DNA from: Campylobacteraceae bacterium
Lineage (GTDB): Bacteria > Campylobacterota > Campylobacteria > Campylobacterales > Arcobacteraceae
Reading direction: 5' to 3'
Length of the DNA stretch: 64,000 nucleotides
Assembly: GCA_013215945.1 (NCBI GenBank)
Contig: JABSOM010000009.1
Coordinates: 1-64,000 of the forward strand
Below, piece after piece: positions 7,787 through 20,359 of this stretch. The notes under the pieces are model-generated. The model searched no databases and had not been told where the DNA came from. It saw nothing but the letters and a program-made list of their open reading frames with translations. Positions within the stretch are counted from its first letter, which is position 1. Each line of letters opens with the position of its first letter. The position numbers were made by a program, and so were the translations under genes.

Positions 7787-10384
7787 ATGTTAAATATTTT
7801 CTCAAAAATTTTTGGTACTAAAAATGACAAAGAAGTAAAAAAATATCTTAAAAAAGTAGAAGAGATAAATGCTTTAGAAGAAAAATATAAAAAACTAAGT
7901 GATGATGAATTACAAAAAGAGTTTGAAAATATTAAAAAAGATGTTTTAGAAAACAATAAAACATTAGATGACGTAATATACGATACCTTTGCAATTACAA
8001 GAGAAGCAAGTGTTAGAACGCTTCATATGAGACATCATGATGTACAAATAGTAGGTGGTTTGGTTCTTAATGATGGACGAATTGCTGAAATGAAAACAGG
8101 TGAAGGTAAAACTCTTGTTGCTACTCTTGCTGTTGTTTTAAATGCTATTTCTAAAAAAGGGGTACATGTAGTTACGGTAAATGATTATCTTGCTTCTAGA
8201 GATGCAAAAGAATTAGCACCTTTATATAACTTCTTAGGTTTTACTATTGGAATTATTACTGCTGATATCAGAGATGAATTAGCTAGAAAAGAAGAATACA
8301 ACTGCGATATTACGTATGGAACAAACAATGAGTTTGGTTTTGATTATTTACGTTCAAACATGACGTTAGATATTGAAGAAAAAGTTCAACGAGAGCACAG
8401 TTTTGTAATTATTGATGAAGTAGATTCAATTTTAATTGATGAAGCAAGAACACCTTTAATTATATCAGGACCTACAAATCAAAAAGGTATTGATTACGGA
8501 CAAGCTAATAAAATAGCCCTTACTCTAGAAAAAGGTGAGATTATTGAGCCTAAGAGTAGCGATGAAAAAGTAATACATACAAAAGATTTTATTGTTGATG
8601 AAAAAAACAAAGCTATTTTAATTACCGATGATGGAATTTCAAAAGCAGAAAAACTTTTTGAAGTAGATAACTTGTACTCACTTGAGAATGCTAAATATTC
8701 TCATCACTTAGATCAAGCCTTAAAAGCAAACTATATTTTTGAAATTGATGTTGATTATGTAGTAAAAGACAATGAAGTAATTATTGTTGATGAATTTACA
8801 GGAAGATTAAGTGAAGGACGAAGATTTTCAGACGGTCTTCACCAAGCCTTAGAAGCAAAAGAAAATGTTTCTATTCAAGATGAATCTCAAACCTTAGCAG
8901 ATATTACTTTCCAAAATTATTTTAGAATGTATGAAAAACTAGCAGGTATGACAGGAACAGCACAAACAGAAGCATCTGAGTTTGCTGAAATTTACAATTT
9001 AGATGTTGTATCTATTCCTACAAATGTTCCTGTTACAAGAGAAGACAGAAATGACTTAATCTTTAAAAGTGAAAGAGAAAAGTTTGAAGCGGTTTGTAAA
9101 AAAATCCAAGAATACAATACAAAAGGTCAACCAGTATTAGTTGGTACAGGTTCTATTGAAAAATCTGAGCACTTACATGAGCTTTTAAAAGCAGCAAAAG
9201 TTCCTCATACTGTTTTAAATGCAAAACAGCATGAAAAAGAAGGAAAGATTGTAGAAGATGCAGGGCTTAAAGGCGCTGTTACAATAGCAACAAATATGGC
9301 TGGACGTGGAGTTGATATTAAATTATCAAAAGAGATTCTGGGCCTTGGGGGTTTAGCAATTATTGGAACAGAGCGTCATGAATCAAGACGAATTGATAAC
9401 CAATTAAGAGGACGTTCAGGACGTCAAGGAGATATTGGTGAAACTCAATTCTTTTTATCTCTTGATGATAATTTACTTCGTATTTTTGGATCTGAAAAAA
9501 TCAAAGGGATTATGGAGCGACTTGGAATTGAAGAAGGAGAGCATATTGAATCTGGTATGGTTACTCGTGCCGTTGAAAATGCACAGAAAAAAGTGGAAAC
9601 CATGCACTTTGAGAGTAGAAAACACTTACTTGAATACGATGATGTTGCCAATCAACAAAGAAAAGTAATATATGCTTTTAGAAATGATTTATTAAATCCT
9701 GATTTTGCTATTGAAGCAAAACTGGATGAAAACAGATTAGAATACATTACTACTTTATTGACAAATGCTGAAATCATAGAAGGTATGCCTTCTGAAGATT
9801 TTAATTTTGATTATGTAATTACAAAATTACAAGAAGAACTGCATATAATAATAACGCTAGAAGATATTAAAGAAGAGTCTTATCAAGAACTAGAAGATAA
9901 ACTCGCGAAAATCATTAAAGAAGTATATGAACAAAAAATGGGAATGGCTTCTGTTGAACAAAAAAGCGAAATTGAGCGAATCTTATACTTACAAATTCTT
10001 GATAATGCATGGAGAGAACATTTATACTCTATGGATACATTAAAAACAGGAATAGGACTTAGAGGATATAATCAAAAAGATCCTTTAGTAGAATATAAAA
10101 AAGAGTCTTATAATATGTTCTTAGAATTAATTGCTTCTATTAAAAATGAGATTATTAAAGTTTTATTTACCGTACAACTTCAAGCTAAAGAAGATGAAGC
10201 TTTGAATAAATTAAAAGAAGAAATGAATGAATCACAAGAAAATATTTCAACTAATTTTGATCAAGATGTACAAATTTCGAAAAAAACTGCAAGAAATGAA
10301 CCTTGTCCTTGTGGTTCAGGAAAAAAATACAAACAATGTTGTGGTAAAAGCGGACCTAAAAAAGGTTTAGTTGCAAGAGATTAA
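7787..10384 (+). CDS. secA: SecA, preprotein translocase ATPase
   Basis: An 865-residue, full-length SecA. It has Walker A MKTGEGKT at 102-109, a DEVDSI Walker B-type motif at 210, and the helicase-like second half with [10 protein letters not shown] and [16 protein letters not shown]. The C-terminal zinc-binding SecB-interaction motif [13 protein letters not shown] is at 840-852. It drives ATP-dependent export of unfolded proteins through SecYEG. Its stop is followed immediately by the ATG of the permease gene (no gap), so the two are probably co-translated. Confidence 0.98.
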   Translation: MLNIFSKIFGTKNDKEVKKYLKKVEEINALEEKYKKLSDDELQKEFENIKKDVLENNKTLDDVIYDTFAITREASVRTLHMRHHDVQIVGGLVLNDGRIAEMKTGEGKTLVATLAVVLNAISKKGVHVVTVNDYLASRDAKELAPLYNFLGFTIGIITADIRDELARKEEYNCDITYGTNNEFGFDYLRSNMTLDIEEKVQREHSFVIIDEVDSILIDEARTPLIISGPTNQKGIDYGQANKIALTLEKGEIIEPKSSDEKVIHTKDFIVDEKNKAILITDDGISKAEKLFEVDNLYSLENAKYSHHLDQALKANYIFEIDVDYVVKDNEVIIVDEFTGRLSEGRRFSDGLHQALEAKENVSIQDESQTLADITFQNYFRMYEKLAGMTGTAQTEASEFAEIYNLDVVSIPTNVPVTREDRNDLIFKSEREKFEAVCKKIQEYNTKGQPVLVGTGSIEKSEHLHELLKAAKVPHTVLNAKQHEKEGKIVEDAGLKGAVTIATNMAGRGVDIKLSKEILGLGGLAIIGTERHESRRIDNQLRGRSGRQGDIGETQFFLSLDDNLLRIFGSEKIKGIMERLGIEEGEHIESGMVTRAVENAQKKVETMHFESRKHLLEYDDVANQQRKVIYAFRNDLLNPDFAIEAKLDENRLEYITTLLTNAEIIEGMPSEDFNFDYVITKLQEELHIIITLEDIKEESYQELEDKLAKIIKEVYEQKMGMASVEQKSEIERILYLQILDNAWREHLYSMDTLKTGIGLRGYNQKDPLVEYKKESYNMFLELIASIKNEIIKVLFTVQLQAKEDEALNKLKEEMNESQENISTNFDQDVQISKKTARNEPCPCGSGKKYKQCCGKSGPKKGLVARD

Positions 10385-11590
10385 ATGAATACAAAACTCA
10401 TAAACTTCATTGTCAAAAAATATCTCAGGTTCGATAAAAAAAACCCTTTCATCTCAATAAGTGCTATTTTGGCATTTATTGGGGTAAGTATTGGAATTAT
10501 GGTTTTAATTATTACCATGGCAATTATGAATGGTACTATTAAAGATTTTGAATCAAAACTTTTTACAATGAACTATCCTTTATCTATTTATCCAAAATAC
10601 GATACAGCTGTTAATGAAAAACTTTTAAATACTCTAGAGCAAAAATTTCCAGACTTAATTTTTTCACCTTATTTATCGGCACAAACAATGATCCAAAATG
10701 GTCAAGAAATGTCAGGCTCTCTCTTATTTGGAGTAATAAAAGAAAAAGAAGAAAGAATTAACTCTATTTTTAAAAAAGCGGTAGAAGGTATTACACTTAA
10801 TAAGTATGAAATCATTACAGGAGCTGGAATTTCTGATTCTTTGCTTTTATTTGAAGGCAGTAAAGCAACGGTGTATTTCACTTCGTTAAATCCAAGTGGA
10901 TTTTCTATGCTTCCTAAAATGAAACGCTTTAAATACAAAGCCAGTTTTAAATCAGGTTTAAATGCTTATGACAAGTCTTATATGTATACAACAATAGAAA
11001 GCCTACAAACTATTCTAAGAAAAGATAAAAACGTTTATGACGGTATTCATATCTATTCTAAGGATGCATTTGTTGATATCAAACGCTTACAAAAAGAGCT
11101 GGATGGTACTTCTGTTGGTGTTATTGGATGGTGGCAGCAAAATGGAAACTTTTTTGCTGCTATGCAAATGGAGAAAAAAGCTTTATTTATTGTTTTATTG
11201 CTTATTATATTAGTAGCTGCTCTTAATATCATATCTTCTTTATTAATGACCGTAATGAGCAGAAGAAAAGAAATTGCCCTGCTTTTATCTATGGGAACCT
11301 CTTATAAAGAAATCAAAGCAATCTTTTTACGACTTGGGATTATTATAGGTTTTGCGGGTATTGTATGCGGTATAGGCCTTGGATTCTCTGGTATTTGGAT
11401 TCTGGATAACTTTGATATTATTTCTTTGCCTGCTGACGTATATGGAACATCTAAATTGCCTTTAGATTTAAGTATGATTGATTTTGTTTCTATTATCTCA
11501 GGCGCAATTGTTATTATTCTATTATCTTCGTATTACCCTGCTTCTAAAGCCACAAAAATAGATGTAATAGATGTATTAAGAAACGAATAA
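10385..11590 (+). CDS. LolC/LolE-like ABC transporter permease
   Basis: A 401-residue FtsX/MacB-type permease. One transmembrane helix is near residues 22-46, followed by a periplasmic domain of about 200 residues and three C-terminal helices (about 268-290, 312-340, 365-385). The end NAASKATKIDVIDVLR-type signature reads PASKATKIDVIDVLRNE. Such proteins with a LolD ATPase extract lipoproteins from the inner membrane for LolA. LolA is encoded 2.6 kb away across secA, which supports that role. No LolD is in the window. A single LolC/E-type subunit may form a homodimer. Confidence 0.85.
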   Translation: MNTKLINFIVKKYLRFDKKNPFISISAILAFIGVSIGIMVLIITMAIMNGTIKDFESKLFTMNYPLSIYPKYDTAVNEKLLNTLEQKFPDLIFSPYLSAQTMIQNGQEMSGSLLFGVIKEKEERINSIFKKAVEGITLNKYEIITGAGISDSLLLFEGSKATVYFTSLNPSGFSMLPKMKRFKYKASFKSGLNAYDKSYMYTTIESLQTILRKDKNVYDGIHIYSKDAFVDIKRLQKELDGTSVGVIGWWQQNGNFFAAMQMEKKALFIVLLLIILVAALNIISSLLMTVMSRRKEIALLLSMGTSYKEIKAIFLRLGIIIGFAGIVCGIGLGFSGIWILDNFDIISLPADVYGTSKLPLDLSMIDFVSIISGAIVIILLSSYYPASKATKIDVIDVLRNE

Positions 11591-11605
11591 GTGTAGATAT
11601 ATATC

Positions 11606-14506
11606 TTACTTCTTTTTTTCTTTATCTTCTGGAATAAACATCTCTACTGCTTTAAGTGGCAAAGTTATAATGCGTTTTATCACATTAAAAGGAGCGGCGA
11701 GAGAGTTTTGTGCCAAATTACTATCAATAATAGGATCGCTTATTTTTCCTTTTAAACTAACTCTTGTATCCACTCTTTTTTCATCTCCTAAGAAAATATA
11801 ATTAATCAATGGAATATGTTTGATTAACAAAGAATAACTTTTCATAAAAATAACATCCATTTCTCCTTTGATTTCATCTTTTTTAAAGTCCATTCTAACT
11901 TCTCCATCAAAATCAACAGAGTTTCCTTTGGTGAAAACTTTTGTCATATTTAACACTTCTTTGTTAATATCATAAGTAAAATCAATATCGCCTTCTACTA
12001 TTTTATAGCCTTGAACATCAAAACCTTTTTGTGTTACTAACTCTAACACGGAAGGAATAGCTAAAAGAGGATTAATAAGTCCAGGACTTGCATTAACTAA
12101 GATAATAAGGTTATTAATAGCTGCCATATTCTTAATACTTGTATTTTGTATTGTAGCGTGTCCTTTTAATTGTGAAGGCGTACCAGAAGCAGAAATATCA
12201 AAGATTCCTCCTTTTACAATATCTTTATCTAAAAAAGCATTTATAAAGGTATCGTTTAGATTTATAGCTTTTACAATGACTTTGTTATTCTTAGATTTTT
12301 TATAATATATACTTGATTTTTCATAATAAGAATTAAAAGTGAACTCTTCTTCTTTTTGAAGTATTTTAAAGCGTTTACTTAAGACTTTTTTGTTGTTACC
12401 TAAAAGAATATTTGAGTTTTCTGCTTTTAAAGTAATGCTAGTAAAAATACTTTTATTGTTTTTTTTGTCATCATAATATACATCCAGATTTTTAATATCT
12501 AAAAACATATTATCATTATCAAGAATCTTTAATTTTATTGTTTTATCTTTAGTAATAAAAGAAAAATCATTGTTTGCATATTCGCCTTGTATTTCTAAGT
12601 TAACAATTTTTTTTCCTTTGTTAAACAAAGGAATATCTAAGTTTGAAACCAAACCAGTAAAGAGAATTTTATCTTTTTTTAAAAAAACATTCATTGTATT
12701 TAAATTGTAAAAACTATCTTTATTGATATATAGATTGATATTATCCAAGAAAAAATCAATATTACTTGGATTATTTCCATTTTGACCGTAAATTAGAAAA
12801 TCCATGTCTTTTAAAGAAATTTCCATAGTTTGTTTGTTTTTTTGAAATATTTTTATTTTATTTTTCAAAGCAGAAAGAGAAAGATCATCATTTTTATATC
12901 TTCCTTTAACAGTCAAATCTTTTATTTTTTCACCCTCATTTATTAAGGGTAAATCAATTCCTTTTAGAAAAGCTTCAAAGTTAATATCTTTTTCATTCTT
13001 CATATATAAAGATAAATTTCCTGCTTTTATATTTAAATCTTTTAATAAAGCAGAATCATTTTTAAACAAAGACAAGTCATGAAGTAAGATATGTGTCCTT
13101 TTATTTAGAATAATATCTGTCTTTAATTCTCTAAAGCTTATTTTTGTTTTATTTTTAAAATCCACTGTTATAGAAGATTTTTTATTTTTTAAAGACAATA
13201 AATCTTTTTCTTCTCCTTGTATTTTCAAATACTTTAATACCGTATTTCCAGAAGCACTTAATTTTCTAAGATTAATATCAAGATTTAATTGCGCTTCTAA
13301 TAAAGAATCCACTTTAACCTGTGCATCTTGTATCTTAAGAATATGATTGTCTAAAAGTACCAAGGCTTTTTTTGCAAAAAATTTAAAACCTTGAAGATTC
13401 ATTTTTGCATCGTGTATTTCAAAAACACCTTGTATATCTATTGGTATTTTTGCATCATAAGAAACATTAATAGTAACATCTGCTTTAGTAAGGCCACTTG
13501 TTTGAATAATAGGAATATTTACATTAAAAGCTTTTGTAATGTTAAGAATATCTTTATCTAATAAAGTATTTGCTTTTATATTTACTTTAACCAGACCCTT
13601 TTTATTAGTAAGATTCTCAATAATCACAGAAGAACCGTAAATCTTTTTATCTAAGTATGTGGCTTTATTTAAATAAATATGCAAATCTCCTTTTGAAAAT
13701 ACAATATCAATTTTTTTAGATTTTGCTTTTGGCAAGTTTTTATGAAACATTACTTTCGCATTTTTAATACTTAAATCCCCTTTTATACTCTTTTCATCAG
13801 GCATAAAAGTTTTTGCGTCGAGTTTAACAAAAAGATTATTTAAGGTGATTTTTCCTTTAATATTATCGTACATCCACGCCTCAGCAACATCATCTATTCT
13901 AAATAAACGCTTAAGAAACTTAATATCATCCATTTCTTTTGTGCTTAATAAAATTTTGATATCGTTTTGGTTTGCTTCAACACTGACATTTCCTTCTATT
14001 TTGTCGTATTTAAAAGCACTTACTAAATCTAAGGTTTGGTCTTGGGTATTGATTTTTAACGTACCTTGTAAAAATAACTTATAATCTTTTAGATAGAGTT
14101 CATCTAAAGACAGTAAAATGCTGTTTCCCAAAAACCTAGGTTTCGCACTTAAGCGGATAAATTTATTGTCTAAAAGAATTTTATTTTTTGAAAAATGTAT
14201 TAAAAATTCATTGTTATTTATTTTCAAAGATTTTAAGTCTATTTCTTGGAAATAAGAGAGTACTTTAGGTATGTAAGAGATGGTTTTAGCTATTGAATCC
14301 AAAGAGGTTTTACTCTGTGATGTTTTATTAATTTTCAATTCATCTATTTTAACAATGAGTTTTTTATCCAATTTTAAATACAATGATGAAATATAAATAT
14401 TTCCAAAAGAGAATGAATTAACACTGATGCCTTTAAATAAAAAAAACAAAAAGACTAAAATTATAGATATGACTGTAGCAAAAAAAATAATTGTATTTTT
14501 TAACAT
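11606..14506 (-). CDS. AsmA-like/YhdP-type large envelope protein
   Basis: A 966-residue protein with one N-terminal transmembrane anchor (residues 5-28), followed by a very long beta-rich region with recurring short strand-turn-strand units. Near the C-terminus are segments like GVFDISASGTPSQLKGHATIQNT and GKISDPIIDSNLAQNSL typical of AsmA-like C-terminal domains (AsmA/TamB/YhdP group). Known members form lipid-conducting bridges from inner to outer membrane. The exact subfamily is uncertain. Its start overlaps the opposite-strand start of mltG, so the two genes share an overlapping divergent control region. Confidence 0.75.
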   Translation of the reverse strand: MLKNTIIFFATVISIILVFLFFLFKGISVNSFSFGNIYISSLYLKLDKKLIVKIDELKINKTSQSKTSLDSIAKTISYIPKVLSYFQEIDLKSLKINNNEFLIHFSKNKILLDNKFIRLSAKPRFLGNSILLSLDELYLKDYKLFLQGTLKINTQDQTLDLVSAFKYDKIEGNVSVEANQNDIKILLSTKEMDDIKFLKRLFRIDDVAEAWMYDNIKGKITLNNLFVKLDAKTFMPDEKSIKGDLSIKNAKVMFHKNLPKAKSKKIDIVFSKGDLHIYLNKATYLDKKIYGSSVIIENLTNKKGLVKVNIKANTLLDKDILNITKAFNVNIPIIQTSGLTKADVTINVSYDAKIPIDIQGVFEIHDAKMNLQGFKFFAKKALVLLDNHILKIQDAQVKVDSLLEAQLNLDINLRKLSASGNTVLKYLKIQGEEKDLLSLKNKKSSITVDFKNKTKISFRELKTDIILNKRTHILLHDLSLFKNDSALLKDLNIKAGNLSLYMKNEKDINFEAFLKGIDLPLINEGEKIKDLTVKGRYKNDDLSLSALKNKIKIFQKNKQTMEISLKDMDFLIYGQNGNNPSNIDFFLDNINLYINKDSFYNLNTMNVFLKKDKILFTGLVSNLDIPLFNKGKKIVNLEIQGEYANNDFSFITKDKTIKLKILDNDNMFLDIKNLDVYYDDKKNNKSIFTSITLKAENSNILLGNNKKVLSKRFKILQKEEEFTFNSYYEKSSIYYKKSKNNKVIVKAINLNDTFINAFLDKDIVKGGIFDISASGTPSQLKGHATIQNTSIKNMAAINNLIILVNASPGLINPLLAIPSVLELVTQKGFDVQGYKIVEGDIDFTYDINKEVLNMTKVFTKGNSVDFDGEVRMDFKKDEIKGEMDVIFMKSYSLLIKHIPLINYIFLGDEKRVDTRVSLKGKISDPIIDSNLAQNSLAAPFNVIKRIITLPLKAVEMFIPEDKEKKK

Positions 14507-15548
14507 TATTGAAATAACCCTTGTATCACTTATTGTAATATTGATTTATGTACTGCTTCCATTAAGTACCACTAAAGTGATTTTTATACCAAAAGGAAGT
14601 TCCAATAATACCATAAAGTATCTAAACAACCGTGGGTATGACCTAAATATTATTGATAAAACAATCATCCAAGTAATGGGTCATCCACAGAGTGGTTGGA
14701 TAGATTTAGAAAAAAATTATATGAGAAAATATGACTTTTTATACAAATTAACGACTTCCAAAGCTGCTCTTAAAACCATTACTTTAATTCCAGGCGAAAC
14801 GTCTTATATCTTTTTACGTCTAATAGCATCAAAAATGAATCTTTCTTTGACTAAATTACAAAATGCTTATGATAAAGTTGCTTTTAAAAAAGACGGGAAT
14901 ATCTTAGCTGAGACTTATAAACTGCCCTTAGGTATGAAAGAAGATCATTTGATTTTTTATCTTTTTTCTCAAAGCAATAAAAAATACAAAAAAATGGCCT
15001 TAAAAATATTTGGAGAGTATGATAAAAACAAGTGGTATAAATATCTTAGTATTGCATCTGTTATTCAAAAAGAATCAGCATCAATAAAAGAGATGCCTAT
15101 TATCTCTTCTGTGATTTATAACCGTTTAAAAAAATCAATGTATTTGCAAATGGATGGAACGCTTAATTACGGGAAATACTCTCATATAAAAGTCACTGCA
15201 AAAAGAATAAAAGAAGACAAAAGTTCTTATAATACCTACAGAAATAAAGGCATTCCTTCTCATCCTGTATCTGCTGTTAGTATTGATGCTATTAAAGCAG
15301 CTATTTTCCCTGCTAAAACAAAATATTTGTATTTTGTTAAAAATGAAAAAACAGGAGCACACCGTTTCTCTACTACGTATAAAACCCATGTTCAAAATAT
15401 AAATTTATACAGAATTGAGAAAAGAGCTAAAAGAATCAAAGCTAAAAAACGTAAAACACAAATTAAAATACAAAAAGAACCCAGTGTGTTTGAAAAAAAA
15501 GGTGAAAAACAAAATCAAATAAAAACGCTTTGGTCTAAAGTAAAATAA
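14469..15548 (+). CDS. mltG: MltG, endolytic peptidoglycan transglycosylase
   Basis: A YceG/MltG-family protein: one transmembrane helix near the N-terminus, a LysM-like stretch, then the catalytic domain with IASVIQKESAS. The glutamate corresponds to the essential Glu of the family. Further conserved motifs are VIYNRL, LQMDGTLNY, YNTYRNKGIPSHPVS and AIKAAIFPA. It cleaves nascent glycan strands at the inner membrane. The tail is Lys-rich. The start is uncertain: ATG at 14427 and ATG at 14469 are both in frame and neither has a clear Shine-Dalgarno. I chose the shorter because it overlaps the divergent gene least. Confidence 0.88.
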   Translation: MTVAKKIIVFFNIIEITLVSLIVILIYVLLPLSTTKVIFIPKGSSNNTIKYLNNRGYDLNIIDKTIIQVMGHPQSGWIDLEKNYMRKYDFLYKLTTSKAALKTITLIPGETSYIFLRLIASKMNLSLTKLQNAYDKVAFKKDGNILAETYKLPLGMKEDHLIFYLFSQSNKKYKKMALKIFGEYDKNKWYKYLSIASVIQKESASIKEMPIISSVIYNRLKKSMYLQMDGTLNYGKYSHIKVTAKRIKEDKSSYNTYRNKGIPSHPVSAVSIDAIKAAIFPAKTKYLYFVKNEKTGAHRFSTTYKTHVQNINLYRIEKRAKRIKAKKRKTQIKIQKEPSVFEKKGEKQNQIKTLWSKVK

Positions 15549-15669
15549 TTTTTTCGATTTTTTTTGAAAAAATAGTGGGAAATAAAGAAACAAGATTTTA
15601 TTTTATACCTCTAATTGTTACTTTTCAATACAAATAAACCCTAAAAATGATAATATATCCCAATATTAA

Positions 15670-17898
<2,229 letters not shown>

Positions 17899-17910
17899 GT
17901 ATTCTTAATA

Positions 17911-17942
17911 AAAAAACCAGATATATTTATCTGGTTTTTTCT
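17911..17942 (+). terminator. Rho-independent terminator after icd
   Basis: The stem aaaaccagata / tatctggtttttt with a 4-nt loop is followed by a T-run. It starts 12 nt past the icd stop codon. Confidence 0.9.
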
Positions 17943-18077
17943 TTCAAAACTAAAATTATAAGAAATATTTATTTAATAATAAAGTACTATATTACTCAAT
18001 AGTGACTGTATTATTTTAATAATATTTTATAAAATAGCTTATAAATAACCAAAAAATTAATATTAATACCCAAATCC
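17943..18077. other. AT-rich spacer before the cold-shock promoter
   Basis: No gene, RNA or repeat recognised. The sequence is almost entirely A and T runs. Confidence 0.4.
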
Positions 18078-18106
18078 TTGCATTTATTAAATTATTTAGC
18101 TAGAAT
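18078..18106 (+). promoter_or_regulatory. Sigma-70-type promoter for the cold-shock gene
   Basis: TTGCAT (18078-18083), a 17-bp spacer and TAGAAT (18101-18106). Transcription would start near 18112, leaving a leader of about 145 nt before the csp start codon. Long leaders are usual for cold-shock genes. Confidence 0.6.
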
Positions 18107-18112
18107 ATTTGT

Positions 18113-18283
18113 ATGAAAGATGATTGTGATTTTCATCTTGGAATACTTATTATTGATGACCATCCGTTAGCAGTTCTACGTTACCAAAAAGAATATCTCA
18201 CTTTATATTTTCGACTACTTCTTAACAGAGGTATATTACAAAAAAAGGAATTGCAATGGCAACTCAAGTTAACGGAACAGTAA
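18113..18283 (+). pseudogene. Truncated response-regulator receiver fragment in the csp leader
   Basis: A 56-codon frame begins MKDDCDFHLGILIIDDHPLA. The ILIIDDHP stretch is the first strand and acidic pair of a receiver domain of the NarL/LuxR-type class. Homology stops after about 28 residues; the remaining codons look random and run into the csp gene in another frame. The phosphoacceptor Asp and output domain are absent. I read it as the remnant of a response-regulator gene cut off where the cold-shock gene begins. Confidence 0.6.
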
Positions 18284-18474
18284 AATGGTTCAATAGTGAA
18301 AAAGGTTATGGTTTTATTCAACAAGAAGAGGGTGGAGACGATGTATTCGTACACTTTAGACAAATTAATTCAAATGGTTACGAAAGAGTAACTTTAGAAG
18401 AAGGTCAAAAAGTAACTTTCGAAATCGGTGAAGGTCAAAAAGGACCACAAGCAGAGAACGTTACAATCGTATAA
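18256..18474 (+). CDS. cspA: Cold-shock protein, CspA family
   Basis: A 72-residue single cold-shock domain. RNP1 is KGYGFI (residues 16-21) and RNP2 is VFVHF (30-34). It binds single-stranded RNA/DNA and melts mRNA structure in the cold. The ribosome site AAAAGGA precedes the ATG. A long leader upstream (from about 18112) is consistent with post-transcriptional cold control, although it overlaps a receiver-domain remnant. Confidence 0.97.
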   Translation: MATQVNGTVKWFNSEKGYGFIQQEEGGDDVFVHFRQINSNGYERVTLEEGQKVTFEIGEGQKGPQAENVTIV

Positions 18475-18484
18475 TGTTTTTTTG

Positions 18485-18504
18485 GGGATAGTGTAAACTA
18501 TCCC
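18485..18504 (+). terminator. Hairpin after cspA
   Basis: gggatagt-gtaa-actatccc is a perfect 8-bp stem 10 nt past the stop. The following T content is weak, so it is a possible rather than certain terminator. It could also serve the opposite strand. Confidence 0.55.
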
Positions 18505-18570
18505 TACTTTCTATCTTTAATCTCCCTAAACATCACATTTCATTCACATTTTTATAATCAAAAAATAATC

Positions 18571-19149
18571 TTATTTAATATAGGAAACTATGGGCAATAA
18601 AGCCTCTTTAATCTCTTTTTTACTCATAGAACCATCAATAGCATCTTTTTTAACAAAACCTCTGTATACACGCTTAATTAAACCTGTCTTATCTACTCTA
18701 TACACAATAAACTCTTGTTTATGTGCAGATCTAAGATTGAGTGCTTTTACAAATTCTCCATCTTTATCATAAACCATTTTTGACGAAGAGAGTTCAGATA
18801 AAGCTAAGAGTTTTTCTGTAAGAACCCATTCTTTAATAAACCAAGGGGCAGCAGAAACATTAGCAACTATCACAACAGGAATAGAAACATCATACAAAGA
18901 ATCAAACAAAGAAACAACAGACAAAGAATCATGATTCCCAATTATTATAAGACTTTTTTCATTTTCTTTAAACAAATCTTTTTTACTAATTTCACTTTCA
19001 TTGGCCAATAAAATTTTCTCTTTAAAGTTCTTAGTGGATAAAACTTCATGTAAATCTTCTTTTTTAACAGGAGGTTCTGGGGCAGTAAGATAGACTAATC
19101 CTGCAAAAAAAACCAGTCCAAAAATTACTATTTTAATTGTATCTTTCAT
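18571..19149 (-). CDS. Membrane-anchored thioredoxin-fold-like protein without CxxC
   Basis: A 192-residue protein with one N-terminal hydrophobic anchor (residues 6-22), so the body is probably periplasmic. The strand pattern SLIIIGNHDS, IPVVIVANVSAAPWF, KMVYDKDGEF, FIVYRVDKTGLIKRVYRGFV resembles a thioredoxin/peroxiredoxin-type fold. The active-site CxxC is missing; SAAPWF stands near its place. It is last in a run with the FAD-oxidoreductase and rhodanese-like genes. The fold assignment is inferred by eye; function unknown. Confidence 0.6.
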   Translation of the reverse strand: MKDTIKIVIFGLVFFAGLVYLTAPEPPVKKEDLHEVLSTKNFKEKILLANESEISKKDLFKENEKSLIIIGNHDSLSVVSLFDSLYDVSIPVVIVANVSAAPWFIKEWVLTEKLLALSELSSSKMVYDKDGEFVKALNLRSAHKQEFIVYRVDKTGLIKRVYRGFVKKDAIDGSMSKKEIKEALLPIVSYIK

Positions 19150-19201
19150 TTATAACCTTTTTATTTTTAATTATTTTTTTCTAAGTATTTAAAATATAAA
19201 A

Positions 19202-20359
19202 CTATTTTTCTTTTCTAACCCAACGCATAAATAAACGATCTAAAGTAATATCATTTGGTAATTCTATATTGTTTTTAATATGATTAACTAATATTTTAGA
19301 TAAATAAGGAGCCAAAACAAAACCTCTTCCACCCAAACCATTTAAAATAAATAACTTCTTATATCTCTTGAATTTAGAAGCAGGAACTTTGCTTCCTTTT
19401 TTTAAATAGGGATAAAATTCAAGTGTTTCTTTTGAATCAATAAGGGGACCTATTAAAGGCAAATAATCAAAACTACAAGCTCTGGCACCTCTTTTTACAT
19501 CAAGAATTTTAACATCCTTCAAAAGAAGTATATCATTAGCTTTTTCTAAGAGTTTTAATGAATCAGAAGAAACCAGACATTTTGTATCATCATTTGTATA
19601 AGTCTTATTTAAAGAATCAAGTTCATTAAGATACTTTATCTCTTCTTCATAACTAGCAAATCTATGATGAGTTGCACCTATTGAGATTTTAAATCTGCCC
19701 TTATCAAGTGTTTCAAAAGAAGAAGATAATGAACAGTCTTTATGAGAGTTATATGATATACATGTTGTACTAGATATATCTATTTTTTCACCCCAAACTG
19801 GCCGTATATTAATATATTTTTCTCCCAATAAATTGATGTCTTTTCCTGTAGTAATGATAAGATTCTTACAAAATATTTCCTCATTAATATGCCATAATTC
19901 ATTTTTGTAATTTATATGTTTTACATCATAATCATATTTTATTTCAATATTTTTTATAAGTGTATTACATACCTCACTTGCAAGAACATGAGAAGCTACA
20001 TCAAAAAAATAACCATCTTTTTTGGGGATATAATCAAAATCATTGTCTTCTTTAAAAGCCTCAAACTTTTTTCTCTCTTCTTCATTTTTTGGAATTCTTA
20101 AGACTCCAACGTTGAAAAAAGATTCAGGAACAAGTTTTTCATAAAAATCATTGGCATACAATAATGATGCATTGACTAAGGTTTTAAAATTATTATTTTT
20201 TCCTAAAAGAGGATTTAAAAAAGCACCGGCAGCACCTGATGCACCTTGGGCATTTTTAGAATTTTTTTCTAAAATTAAAAGATTTTCATCTTTTAATTCA
20301 TTTGCAATACAAGAACCAGCAATACCACTTCCAATAATTACATAGTCATATATTTTCAT
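19202..20359 (-). CDS. FAD-dependent oxidoreductase, DAO/MnmC-C-like
   Basis: A 385-residue DAO-family flavoprotein with the Rossmann motif GSGIAGS at 10-16, followed by LILEKN. A GASGAAGAFLNPLLGK stretch resembles the FAD domain of the tRNA-modifying enzyme MnmC (cmnm5U34 demodification). The C-terminus carries RGARACSFDYLPLIGP and LNGLGGRGFVLAPYLSKIL, also MnmC-like. No fused methyltransferase domain is present, so it is either a stand-alone MnmC C-half or another amine oxidase. It overlaps the upstream rhodanese-like gene by ATGA, indicating translational coupling. Confidence 0.75.
   Translation of the reverse strand: MKIYDYVIIGSGIAGSCIANELKDENLLILEKNSKNAQGASGAAGAFLNPLLGKNNNFKTLVNASLLYANDFYEKLVPESFFNVGVLRIPKNEEERKKFEAFKEDNDFDYIPKKDGYFFDVASHVLASEVCNTLIKNIEIKYDYDVKHINYKNELWHINEEIFCKNLIITTGKDINLLGEKYINIRPVWGEKIDISSTTCISYNSHKDCSLSSSFETLDKGRFKISIGATHHRFASYEEEIKYLNELDSLNKTYTNDDTKCLVSSDSLKLLEKANDILLLKDVKILDVKRGARACSFDYLPLIGPLIDSKETLEFYPYLKKGSKVPASKFKRYKKLFILNGLGGRGFVLAPYLSKILVNHIKNNIELPNDITLDRLFMRWVRKEK

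Noticed and set aside
9435-9668. Plus- and minus-strand frames inside secA
   Set aside because: They lie in alternative frames of a fully conserved gene with no ribosome sites or family features.
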